From contig JAFTWU010000007.1 of the NCBI GenBank assembly GCA_017465145.1, positions 44,355 to 108,354 on the forward strand: a DNA stretch of 64,000 nucleotides. The letters are read 5' to 3'. This DNA comes from Clostridia bacterium (GTDB lineage: Bacteria; Bacillota; Clostridia; Christensenellales; Borkfalkiaceae). Below, piece after piece: positions 1-7,468 of this stretch; the first letter of the stretch is position 1; each line of letters opens with the position of its first letter. Under the pieces are notes generated by a model, which saw only the letters and a list, made by a program, of their open reading frames with translations, did no database searches and had not been told where the DNA came from. The position numbers were made by a program, and so were the translations under genes.

Positions 1-318
1 TTAATAACCATTAATATTATTCAAAATTTAATTAATAATTTAATTTTAATTCATTTTCGGCGCTTAAACATAACTATTACAATAAATTTTTATCAACGTG
101 TTAATTTTCTATCAACTTTTTATAAAGTTATTATCAACACTAAAAACAACTGATAAAGACAAGCCTTTTTATACTTGTCCACAAAATTAACATACTCTAC
201 TATTAATACGACTATTTTAAAAATTTTAAAGAAAAAGATATCATATCTAAGGGGTTTGAGCGTTAAAAAAATTAAACGATTTTTATTTTAATAAAAGGCT
301 AGTAAAAAACAAAATTCC
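1..318. other. oriC: Candidate replication origin (oriC) segment upstream of dnaN
   Basis: This stretch is very AT-rich and holds no gene. It contains sequences one or two mismatches from the DnaA box TTATCCACA: TTATCAACG at 90-98, TTATCAACA at 131-139 and TTGTCCACA at 175-183, plus a weaker CTATCAACT at 109-117. All are in the same orientation over about 95 bases, next to dnaN and about 6 kb from dnaA. The region may extend left beyond the window. The recF-dnaA gap shows no comparable boxes. The origin role is inferred from boxes and context only. Confidence 0.5.
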
Positions 319-319
319 C

Positions 320-348
320 TTGATTTTTAGTGGGTAATAATATATAAT
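320..348 (+). promoter_or_regulatory. dnaN promoter
   Basis: TTGATT (320-325), a 17-base spacer and TATAAT (343-348) match a housekeeping sigma-70-type promoter. The dnaN start codon lies about 30 bases downstream, after a GGAG ribosome-binding site. Confidence 0.6.
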
Positions 349-378
349 ATTATTATATATTAAATTTTTGGAGTTACC

Positions 379-1482
379 ATGAAAGTTATTTGCGACGGTT
401 TAGATTTATCTGATGCTGTGTTAAAGGTTAGTAAGGCTTTATCAGTTAAGGCGGCTAACCCTGTTTTAGAAGGTATTAAAATTACTGCGGAAGGCAACAC
501 GCTAACCCTTCTTGCCACCGACACCGAACTTACCATTGAAAAGAAAATTAAAGCAGACGTTTTAATGGAAGGTGAAACTGTTGTCGTTGGTAAATATTTC
601 GTAGATTTTGTTAAAAAACTAGAAAAAGAACAAGTTGAACTATCTAGATTATACGATGCTCAACTTCAAATAAAGTATAGCGATAGCGAAAGTGAATTAC
701 AAGTTTTCCCTGCTGAAAGTTTTCCTAAAATTGATAAGGGTATGGAAGACGGCGCCTATTTTGAAATTTCACAAGTAGATTTTAAATCTATCGTTGAAAA
801 GGCAACTATTTCTTGTTCAGTTGACGATAGCAGGCCTATATTAAAAGGTTGTTTATTTGAAATTGAAGGTGGAAATTTAACTTGCGTTGCATTAGACGGC
901 TTTAGAATGAGCGTAGTTAATAAAGAAGTTACCGCTAGTGGTGATTTTAAGGCGGTTATTCCTGCAAGAGCGCTTAACGAAATAGTTAGACTTTTAGATA
1001 AAGAAGAACAAAACTTAAAAATTTATATTAAGGGTAATTCACTTTTCGTTTCTGTGGAAAACACAACCCTTATTTCACGCTTAATTGAAGGTGAATTCGT
1101 TAAATATCGCCATATTTTACCATCATCTTTTGCAAACACAGTTACCGTTAATAAAAACGCACTTTTATCTAGTATCGAACGTGCTGCAATCGTTGCTAGA
1201 AACGATAGATATAACGTTGTTAAATTTGAAGTTAAAGAAGATTTAATGACAGTATCAGCAAAAAGTGAAATAGGTAACGTAAATGAAAACGTTAACGTTA
1301 ACCTAGACGGTAAAGATATTACTATTGCATTTAACGGCAAATACGTTAGTGAATATTTAAGAGTTTGTGGTGAAGAATTTGTAACTCTTAACCTAAATTC
1401 ACCCATTGACCCGTGCATTATTAAGTCAGTTAGCGGTCAAGGATTTTTATATTTAGTCCTTCCCGTAAGAATAAACGCTTAA
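379..1482 (+). CDS. dnaN: DNA polymerase III beta sliding clamp
   Basis: DnaN is the ring-shaped clamp that tethers the replicative polymerase to DNA. The 367-residue product has the usual family length and the three-fold repeated clamp architecture. The C-terminal part contains the typical VLPVRI end. The ATG has GGAG six bases upstream. In most Bacillota dnaN directly follows dnaA, but here it stands first in the window, preceded by the candidate origin, with dnaA 4.6 kb further on beyond an inverted recF. Transcription probably comes from its own promoter at 320-348. The rpmH promoter begins right after its stop codon. Confidence 0.97.
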   Translation: MKVICDGLDLSDAVLKVSKALSVKAANPVLEGIKITAEGNTLTLLATDTELTIEKKIKADVLMEGETVVVGKYFVDFVKKLEKEQVELSRLYDAQLQIKYSDSESELQVFPAESFPKIDKGMEDGAYFEISQVDFKSIVEKATISCSVDDSRPILKGCLFEIEGGNLTCVALDGFRMSVVNKEVTASGDFKAVIPARALNEIVRLLDKEEQNLKIYIKGNSLFVSVENTTLISRLIEGEFVKYRHILPSSFANTVTVNKNALLSSIERAAIVARNDRYNVVKFEVKEDLMTVSAKSEIGNVNENVNVNLDGKDITIAFNGKYVSEYLRVCGEEFVTLNLNSPIDPCIIKSVSGQGFLYLVLPVRINA

Positions 1483-1487
1483 TTTAA

Positions 1488-1516
1488 TTGACAAAAAGTT
1501 ATTTTATATATAAAAT
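1488..1516 (+). promoter_or_regulatory. rpmH operon promoter
   Basis: TTGACA (1488-1493), 17 bases, then TAAAAT (1511-1516). It begins six bases after the dnaN stop codon and precedes rpmH by about 40 bases, so it likely drives rpmH-rnpA-yidD-yidC. Confidence 0.65.
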
Positions 1517-1557
1517 ATTATAGCAATTTAAAATAAAACCTTTAAGGAGAAAATAAA

Positions 1558-1692
1558 ATGAAACAGACTTACCAACCCAAAAAGAGACAAAGAAGTAAAG
1601 TTCACGGTTTTAGAGAAAGAATGAAAACTAAAAACGGTAGAAACGTTTTAAAGCGTCGTCGTAACAAAGGTCGTCATAAACTTTCTGCTTAA
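1558..1692 (+). CDS. rpmH: 50S ribosomal protein L34
   Basis: This 44-residue, highly basic protein is L34 of the large ribosomal subunit. The start [18 protein letters not shown], the middle [15 protein letters not shown] and the end GRHKLSA are diagnostic. AAGGAG lies upstream of the ATG. It is followed 15 bases later by rnpA, the conserved rpmH-rnpA pairing of nearly all bacteria. Here the pair follows dnaN, whereas it usually lies upstream of dnaA. The length is normal and nothing suggests truncation. Confidence 0.97.
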   Translation: MKQTYQPKKRQRSKVHGFRERMKTKNGRNVLKRRRNKGRHKLSA

Positions 1693-1707
1693 TTAAGAGA
1701 AAAGTAG

Positions 1708-2043
1708 ATGAAATTTGATTTCAGGTTAAAAAAAGAAAAAGATTTTGAAATTGTTTTCAAAAAAGGAAAAAGATTATTTTCCAAAAACCTTACGCTAGTT
1801 TACGTGCCCGCTGAAATTCTTAAGGCGGGCTTTGCCGTAGGTAAAAAACACGGCGGAAGTGTTAAACGTAACAGAATTAAAAGGCTTTTAAGAGAATCTT
1901 TTAGAAGTTTTCTGCCAGATTTATTAAATGGTGGGCAAAACTTCTTTTTTGTTTTTATACCTAAACAAAATAAAGACTATAATTTAGTTGATTTTAAAAA
2001 AGAAATGGACTACCTTTTTAGAAAAGGTGGATTTTTGGTATAA
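1708..2043 (+). CDS. rnpA: Ribonuclease P protein component
   Basis: RnpA is the protein subunit that, with the rnpB RNA (found here at 9.5-9.8 kb), matures tRNA 5' ends. The 111-residue basic protein begins RLKKEKDFEIVFKKGKR and contains the signature VKRNRIKRLLRESFR at about residues 51-65, the RNA-binding RNR motif of the family. It lies between rpmH and yidD in the standard order. Its stop codon is two bases before yidD, suggesting translational coupling. Confidence 0.96.
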   Translation: MKFDFRLKKEKDFEIVFKKGKRLFSKNLTLVYVPAEILKAGFAVGKKHGGSVKRNRIKRLLRESFRSFLPDLLNGGQNFFFVFIPKQNKDYNLVDFKKEMDYLFRKGGFLV

Positions 2044-2045
2044 TT

Positions 2046-2279
2046 ATGCTTAAGTTTTTTTCTATTAAACTTATAAAATTTTATCAAAAGTATTTATCTA
2101 AAGGCACCTGCATGTATATTCCGTCTTGTTCGCAATATATGATAGAGGCTATTCTTAAACACGGCTTTTTTATTGGTGTTACACTTGGCGCGTTTAGAAT
2201 TTTGCGCTGTACACCTTGGTGCAAGGGCGGTTTAGATAAAGTTCCCGATAAAAAAAGTGTAGTTAAATGGGTTTATTAA
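2046..2279 (+). CDS. yidD: Membrane protein insertion efficiency factor YidD
   Basis: YidD is a small membrane-associated protein that assists YidC-dependent insertion of membrane proteins. The 77-residue product has the family hallmarks: an amphipathic N-terminus with FYQKYLS, the cysteine-containing PSCSQYMIEAI motif, and the RCTPWCKGGLDKVP end. It sits in the conserved rnpA-yidD-yidC order, two bases after rnpA and one base before yidC. Length and motifs are normal. Confidence 0.95.
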   Translation: MLKFFSIKLIKFYQKYLSKGTCMYIPSCSQYMIEAILKHGFFIGVTLGAFRILRCTPWCKGGLDKVPDKKSVVKWVY

Positions 2280-2280
2280 A

Positions 2281-3825
2281 ATGAGTACAATATTTTTTGC
2301 ATTACCAGATAGCGGTAATTGGCTTGTTCATATTATCGCTTGGCTAGTAAAAATAACTTCATCAGTTGGTTTTGGTGTAATTTTGTTTACCTTACTATTA
2401 AAACTTATTACACTACCATTTGATTTTCTATCAAGGGCGTCAATGCGCAAAAACTCTCTTAAAATGGAAGAAATGCGCCCCGAACTTGAAAGACTTCAAA
2501 AACAATACGCTAACGATAAAAACTTATATAACCAAAAAATGATGGCTTTATATAAAAAGAACGGCTATTCTATGTGGGGTAGTTGTTTGCCAACTATTTT
2601 AACTTTGGTTATTTTTATCGTTGCAATTAACGGTTTTAACAGATATTCACAATTTAGTAACCAATCGTATTTTTATAATATGACTCAGTCTTATAACCAA
2701 GTTATTTACGATGGTTTTAACGAAGTTGAAGAATACGTTACTAAAGACGCTAACGGCGACGTTGTTTTAGACGTTGAAAAACTTTATGCTTTGACGGGCG
2801 GTGTTGACGGCGACCATAATTATACCGATGCAAACGGCAGTAATTTAGTTGTTAATCATAGAGACACCGGCAGTAAATCGGAAAACGGCGTTAATGAAAA
2901 ATACGCTAACTTAACCGTTAAAACAGACGGTTATATGGACGTTTCTTTCGATTTAACTATAAAGGAAGAAAATGCCACTATCACCTATCACCCAGGTAAT
3001 TATAAATATCAGGCAAAAGATAGCTATTTAAGTGGTAACACGGAAATTTTCTATAAAGAAACTGTTGAAAGCAACGCTGTTAATTACGACGATTTTAGAA
3101 CGGCGGAAATTAATAGAATTTTAGCAGAAGACCCAACTGCCGGTGTAGACGTAAATAAAATTGCAAACGACTTTATTAAAAACGTTTGTGAATATCAAGC
3201 GGCAGAAACTTACCGTGCAGAACAAGATAGTTTCTTGTGGATTAAAAATATTTGGGCATCTGATATTCCTTGGAAACACCCCGTTGCTAAAGACGCTGCC
3301 GAATTTAACAAGATTAACAGAACTAATATCGGTAACGACGAATATGCAGCATTAACCGCAAAACTTTCTTATGAAAAAACTCAAGCAAACGGCTATTTAA
3401 TTTTAGTTGTTTTAACCGTTGCCACGTCTTTCTTATCACAATGGATTACCACTCGTTCACAAAAGGCGCAAATGGAATTGCAAACCGTTGACGGACAAGG
3501 TATGCAAACCCAAAAAATGATGATGTGGATGATGCCTATTATGATGGCGGTATTCGCGTTCATTTATACTTCTGCATTTGCAATTTACATTATTTTAAGT
3601 TCGGTATTAGGTTTAGCAACTACCCTGCTTATAAATCTTATTGTTGATAGAAAATATAAGAGTAAGAGCGGTAAAACTGAAGTAGTTCGCAGTAAAGTTC
3701 ATACCCCTAAAGTAGAGCCTAAAAAGAAAGAAGAAAAGAAAAAAGGCGGTCTTTTTGCTAAAAAAGAAGAACCTGCAAAGAAAGACTTCTTATCTGGTTT
3801 AGCGGATAAAAAGAAAAGAAAATAG
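2281..3825 (+). CDS. yidC: Membrane protein insertase YidC/OxaI family, with a large extracytoplasmic insertion
   Basis: This insertase places membrane proteins in the inner membrane. The core is recognisable: a first membrane segment at about 28-50 with a lysine (K41) where the groove arginine of Bacillus YidC sits, a charged cytoplasmic hairpin (about 52-92), a second segment (99-119), the FLWI motif (318-321), and further segments at about 371-390 and 413-455. The tail (462-514) is lysine-rich, as expected for ribosome contact. It is odd in being 514 residues, against about 260-290 for Gram-positive relatives. The excess is mostly an outside-facing insertion of about 195 residues between segment two and FLWI. 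No lipobox is seen. Confidence 0.93.
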   Translation: MSTIFFALPDSGNWLVHIIAWLVKITSSVGFGVILFTLLLKLITLPFDFLSRASMRKNSLKMEEMRPELERLQKQYANDKNLYNQKMMALYKKNGYSMWGSCLPTILTLVIFIVAINGFNRYSQFSNQSYFYNMTQSYNQVIYDGFNEVEEYVTKDANGDVVLDVEKLYALTGGVDGDHNYTDANGSNLVVNHRDTGSKSENGVNEKYANLTVKTDGYMDVSFDLTIKEENATITYHPGNYKYQAKDSYLSGNTEIFYKETVESNAVNYDDFRTAEINRILAEDPTAGVDVNKIANDFIKNVCEYQAAETYRAEQDSFLWIKNIWASDIPWKHPVAKDAAEFNKINRTNIGNDEYAALTAKLSYEKTQANGYLILVVLTVATSFLSQWITTRSQKAQMELQTVDGQGMQTQKMMMWMMPIMMAVFAFIYTSAFAIYIILSSVLGLATTLLINLIVDRKYKSKSGKTEVVRSKVHTPKVEPKKKEEKKKGGLFAKKEEPAKKDFLSGLADKKKRK

Positions 3826-3868
3826 TATATAATAAGTGCTTTAATTTAAGCACATAAGGAGATAGACA

Positions 3869-4699
3869 ATGCAATTTACAGCAAAGACGACGGAAGAAGC
3901 AATCGCATTGGGTTTAGAAACGCTTGGAATAGAAAAAGAACAAGCGGACGTTATTATCATTGAAGAACCCACCAAGGGACTTTTTGGCAGAGTTAAAGGA
4001 AAGGCTGTCGTTGATATCGTTTCAAAACAAACCGACTTAGAACGCGCAACCACTTTCGTTCAAAAGGTTTTAGATTTAATGGGACTTGAAGTTAAGGCAG
4101 TATTAAATGAAGATGGTGAAAACGCCGTTATCAACCTTGAAGCAAGCGAACCGTCTTTTATTACCGGTCATCACGGCGAAGTTTTAGACGCTATTCAAAC
4201 GTTAGCAGGAGCATCTGCAAACATCGGCAACAAAGTTTACAAAAAGGTTGTAGTTGACTGCGAAAGTTACCGTGGCAAGCGCGAAGATACCCTTATTAAA
4301 CTTGCTAAAAAGTTAGAAACAAAGGCAACGGATATGAGAAGGGAAGTTATTTTAGAACCTATGTCCCCCTTTGAAAGAAGAATTATCCATATGGCGCTTA
4401 GCGAAAGCACCACCGTTACCACTAAGAGCGACGGAAAAGAACCCAACCGCTACGTTGTAATTGTTCCTAACGATAAAGACGAATTTTCTAAGCCCTATAA
4501 CGCAGGCAGAAATAACGACCACGGTAGACGCGACAATAGGCGCGACAATAGGCGCGGTGGTAAAGGCGGTAAAAATTTTGGCAAACGCGATGATAGACGC
4601 GGTGGCAGAAAACCCCAAATGAGCGGTGAAAAGAAAAAATCATCTTCTACCATTTCGTTTGGCACTTACCTTGGCAACAGCCTAAAAGACAATATATAA
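3869..4699 (+). CDS. jag: RNA-binding protein Jag (KhpB)
   Basis: Jag/KhpB is a cytoplasmic RNA-binding protein, linked in other Bacillota to cell elongation and sRNA biology. Domains in order are: Jag_N (about 1-52, with the GLFGRVKGKA motif), a KH domain (about 78-150, loop GHHG at 100-103), and R3H (about 152-212, with ERRIIHMAL containing the R-x3-H signature). A disordered tail of about 60 residues follows, rich in Arg, Gly and Asn with tandem RRDN units. Its position after yidC is conserved. A short hairpin (GTGCTT/AAGCAC, 3835-3852) without a T-tract lies just before its AAGGAG ribosome-binding site. Confidence 0.93.
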   Translation: MQFTAKTTEEAIALGLETLGIEKEQADVIIIEEPTKGLFGRVKGKAVVDIVSKQTDLERATTFVQKVLDLMGLEVKAVLNEDGENAVINLEASEPSFITGHHGEVLDAIQTLAGASANIGNKVYKKVVVDCESYRGKREDTLIKLAKKLETKATDMRREVILEPMSPFERRIIHMALSESTTVTTKSDGKEPNRYVVIVPNDKDEFSKPYNAGRNNDHGRRDNRRDNRRGGKGGKNFGKRDDRRGGRKPQMSGEKKKSSSTISFGTYLGNSLKDNI

Positions 4700-4734
4700 T
4701 ATATATAATGTAAAAAGAAAAATATCGTAAAAAG

Positions 4735-4763
4735 AAAACTCCCGTTTATGCGGGAGTTTTTTG
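4735..4763 (+). terminator. Intrinsic terminator after jag
   Basis: The stem AAAACTCCCG / CGGGAGTTTT has a six-base loop and runs into a T-rich end. It closes the rpmH-jag unit and separates it from the convergent recF. Confidence 0.88.
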
Positions 4764-4825
4764 TTTATTAATTTAATCATATATACGTTTAATTATATAC
4801 CGTTAATTTTATACCGTTTGTTTTT

Positions 4826-5941
4826 TTATTTTTTAGGAGCAAAGGTTTTTTGCTCTTTTAATTTACCTTCTTTTATTACCTTTTTATTGTATAGATAGTT
4901 TTTAAAAACCGTTCTGTCAATTTCCGTTGCGGTAAATATCGTTTGCAAGTGTTCAACAAGTGAAACAAGTTTTCTTTGGCGGGACTTATCAAGTTCACTT
5001 AAAACGTCGTCTAAAATAAGTATGGGGTATTCCCCGCTACGCGCCCTAAACGTTTCCGTTTCGGCAAGTTTAAGCGACAATGCAACCGAACGCTGTTGAC
5101 CTTGAGAGCCGAACACCCTTACGTCGGTATCGTTTAAGGTAAACTTTATATCGTCACGGTGCGGTCCTATTGAAGTAAAACCAAGGCGCATATCCTTTTC
5201 TAAAGCGGTTTTAAGGTCTTCTTTTAAGGCGTAGGCAATTTCATCTTCTTCACCGTAATATCCGCTTTCCGTTTTCATTTTTAATTTTTCTTTGCCGTCG
5301 GTAAGCCTTGCGTGTTTTTCTTCTGCAATAGGTGCGATTTCCGCTAAAAATCCGTTTCTTGCCTTTATAATTTTTGCCGCTTCTTTTGAAAGTTGCACGT
5401 CCCAAATAGGCAACGTTTCCCTTATTAAATAGGCATCGGGGTCTTTAAGTAAATTATTTCTTTGCGCCAAAATTTTGTTATATTTTTGCAAGGCGTAAAA
5501 ATAACTTTTTGAAAGTTGAGATAAAGATAAGTTCATAAACCTTCTTCTATCTTCAGGGCTTTCTTGCACAAGTTTAAGTTCGGAAGGGTTAAAAAATACG
5601 CTGTTAATACAACCTAGCATTTCGCCTATTTTCAAAACTTCAACTTCGTTTACGTAAACGGACTTTTTATCGTTTTTGTTAAAGTTTATTCTAACCGAAA
5701 CGTCGCCGTAATTAGATTGCGCGATACCTTTAATTTCCGCCCTTTCTTCACCCGTTCTAATTACAAGCCTATCTTTGTTGGCGCGCGGAGAGTACCCCGT
5801 GCAAAGAAAAAAGATTGCCTCGGCGGCGTTGGTTTTACCTTGAGCATTAGAACCGGTTAAAATATTTATTCCGTCAGTAAAACACAGCGTTTCTTCGGTG
5901 TAGTTGCGGAAATTTTTAAGATATAGGTTTTTAATAAACAT
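4826..5941 (-). CDS. recF: DNA replication/repair ATPase RecF
   Basis: RecF is an SMC-like ATPase that loads RecA at gapped DNA. The 371-residue protein shows Walker A GSNAQGKT (about 30-37), the ABC-type signature GSQGQQRS, and Walker B LILDDVLSELD with the D-loop. It starts at the usual MFIKNLYLKNFRNY. Normally it follows dnaN in the same direction, but here it is on the opposite strand, divergent from dnaA and about 3.3 kb from dnaN. That indicates an inversion or relocation in this lineage. The length and motifs look functional. Confidence 0.96.
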   Translation of the reverse strand: MFIKNLYLKNFRNYTEETLCFTDGINILTGSNAQGKTNAAEAIFFLCTGYSPRANKDRLVIRTGEERAEIKGIAQSNYGDVSVRINFNKNDKKSVYVNEVEVLKIGEMLGCINSVFFNPSELKLVQESPEDRRRFMNLSLSQLSKSYFYALQKYNKILAQRNNLLKDPDAYLIRETLPIWDVQLSKEAAKIIKARNGFLAEIAPIAEEKHARLTDGKEKLKMKTESGYYGEEDEIAYALKEDLKTALEKDMRLGFTSIGPHRDDIKFTLNDTDVRVFGSQGQQRSVALSLKLAETETFRARSGEYPILILDDVLSELDKSRQRKLVSLVEHLQTIFTATEIDRTVFKNYLYNKKVIKEGKLKEQKTFAPKK

Positions 5942-6061
5942 AAAAATAATTTAAAAAATTAATAAAAAAGTTTTAAAAAGTGGCATTTTTAACTTTATTT
6001 TCTTTCCAATTTATTATATAATGTTTTTTACCTAAATGCAACAGATAAAACGGAGCCCATA

Positions 6062-7399
6062 ATGGAAAATTATGAAATTTTATGGAAATCGTCTATACTA
6101 CCAGAACTTGAAAAAATAGTTAGCACGATTTCTTACGATACCTATATTACCATGCTAACGCCGGTAGACGTTGTTGGCGATAAAATTGTTTTGTGCACGC
6201 AAAGCAAACTTTTTGCCGATACCGTTACTTCTAGCATGAAAGGTAAAATTTTAGAAGCACTTTCTAAAAGCAACACGGGTATCAACGATTTTTCCGTTGT
6301 TGTGGCAAAAGACCGTGATGAATATTTAAGTCAGTTAGAAGCATCTGGCAATGATGAACTTGCAAACACGGGCTCTCCCATAGACCCCAAACTTACCTTT
6401 GAATCTTTCGTTGTCGGCTCTTCTAACGAATTTATTTACGCTGCAGCAAAAGCCGTTGCGGAAAACCCAGGCGAATCGTATAACCCCCTATTTATTTACG
6501 GTGGCACGGGGCTTGGCAAAACGCATATTTTAATGGCTATTGCAAACTATCTAAAGGTCTATAAGCCGTCGGTTAAGTGCCTTTACGTTACTTGCGAACA
6601 CTTTACCAACCAAATGGTTGAAAGTTTATCTAAAGGCAAACTTACCCCTGCAGACTTCCGCAGAAAATATAGAAACGTTGACGTGTTGCTTATCGACGAC
6701 GTTCAATTTTTAGCAAAGAAACAATCTACTCAAACGGAATTTTTTAACACCTTTAACGAACTTGTTGCGCAAAACAAACAAGTGGTGCTAACTAGTGACC
6801 GTCCCCCACACGAAATTGAACTTTTAGAAGAACGCTTGCGCACCCGTTTTGAAGGCGGACTTTTAGCAGACGTTCAAACCCCCGATTTAGAAACTAGAAT
6901 TGCAATACTTCGCCGTAAAGCAGAAGAAAGAAAGGCGGTTATCGACTTAAAAGTTTTGTCGTATATTGCAGAGAAAAACGATTGCGATATAAGAACGCTT
7001 ATCGGCAAACTCACCCGTGTAATTTTTGCATCTAAATTGCACGAACGCGCCATTACCATCGACCTTGTTAACGACGCGCTTAAGGAATCTGCCGTAGAAA
7101 GCCACGAAGAATTACAAGTAGAAGATATTATCAACTGCGTATGTAACTTCTATAAAGTATCTAAAAGCGATATTTTGGGCAAAAAGAAGAATAAAGAGTT
7201 CGTTGAGCCCCGCCAAATTTGTATTTACGTTATAACGGAAATGATGAACCTACCACTTATGACGGTTGGCAGTAAAATGGGTGGCAGAGACCACGCGACC
7301 GTAATATATTCACGCGATAAAATTGCCGAACAAATTAAAACGGATTCTAAACTTGCAACGGCAATTAACGATATAAAGAAGATGCTACTTAAACAGTAA
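6062..7399 (+). CDS. dnaA: Chromosomal replication initiator DnaA
   Basis: DnaA binds origin boxes and melts oriC. The 445-residue protein has an N-terminal DnaB/DnaD-interaction domain (1-80), a short linker, the AAA+ core with Walker A GGTGLGKT (147-154) and Walker B LLIDD (209-213), and a C-terminal helix-turn-helix with GGRDHATVIYS (407-417), the box-recognition signature. GGAG precedes the ATG. It is divergent from recF and followed by a terminator and then mnmG. The upstream gap of 120 bases shows no DnaA boxes, so autoregulation is not evident from sequence. Confidence 0.98.
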   Translation: MENYEILWKSSILPELEKIVSTISYDTYITMLTPVDVVGDKIVLCTQSKLFADTVTSSMKGKILEALSKSNTGINDFSVVVAKDRDEYLSQLEASGNDELANTGSPIDPKLTFESFVVGSSNEFIYAAAKAVAENPGESYNPLFIYGGTGLGKTHILMAIANYLKVYKPSVKCLYVTCEHFTNQMVESLSKGKLTPADFRRKYRNVDVLLIDDVQFLAKKQSTQTEFFNTFNELVAQNKQVVLTSDRPPHEIELLEERLRTRFEGGLLADVQTPDLETRIAILRRKAEERKAVIDLKVLSYIAEKNDCDIRTLIGKLTRVIFASKLHERAITIDLVNDALKESAVESHEELQVEDIINCVCNFYKVSKSDILGKKKNKEFVEPRQICIYVITEMMNLPLMTVGSKMGGRDHATVIYSRDKIAEQIKTDSKLATAINDIKKMLLKQ

Positions 7400-7427
7400 A
7401 GTAAACGCTTTTAATAAAATTAAAAAC

Positions 7428-7463
7428 AAAAGTTTACTGCTAAACGGCGGTAAACTTTTTTGT
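7428..7463 (+). terminator. Intrinsic terminator after dnaA
   Basis: The stem GTTTACTGC / GCGGTAAAC, extended by A-T pairs, has loop TAAACG and ends in TTTTTT. It finishes only a few bases before the mnmG start, so mnmG transcription either reads through or begins at an internal promoter. Confidence 0.8.
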
Positions 7464-7468
7464 GAAAT

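Noticed and set aside
5942-6061. Origin between recF and dnaA
   Set aside because: AT-rich but no DnaA-box-like sequence is present.
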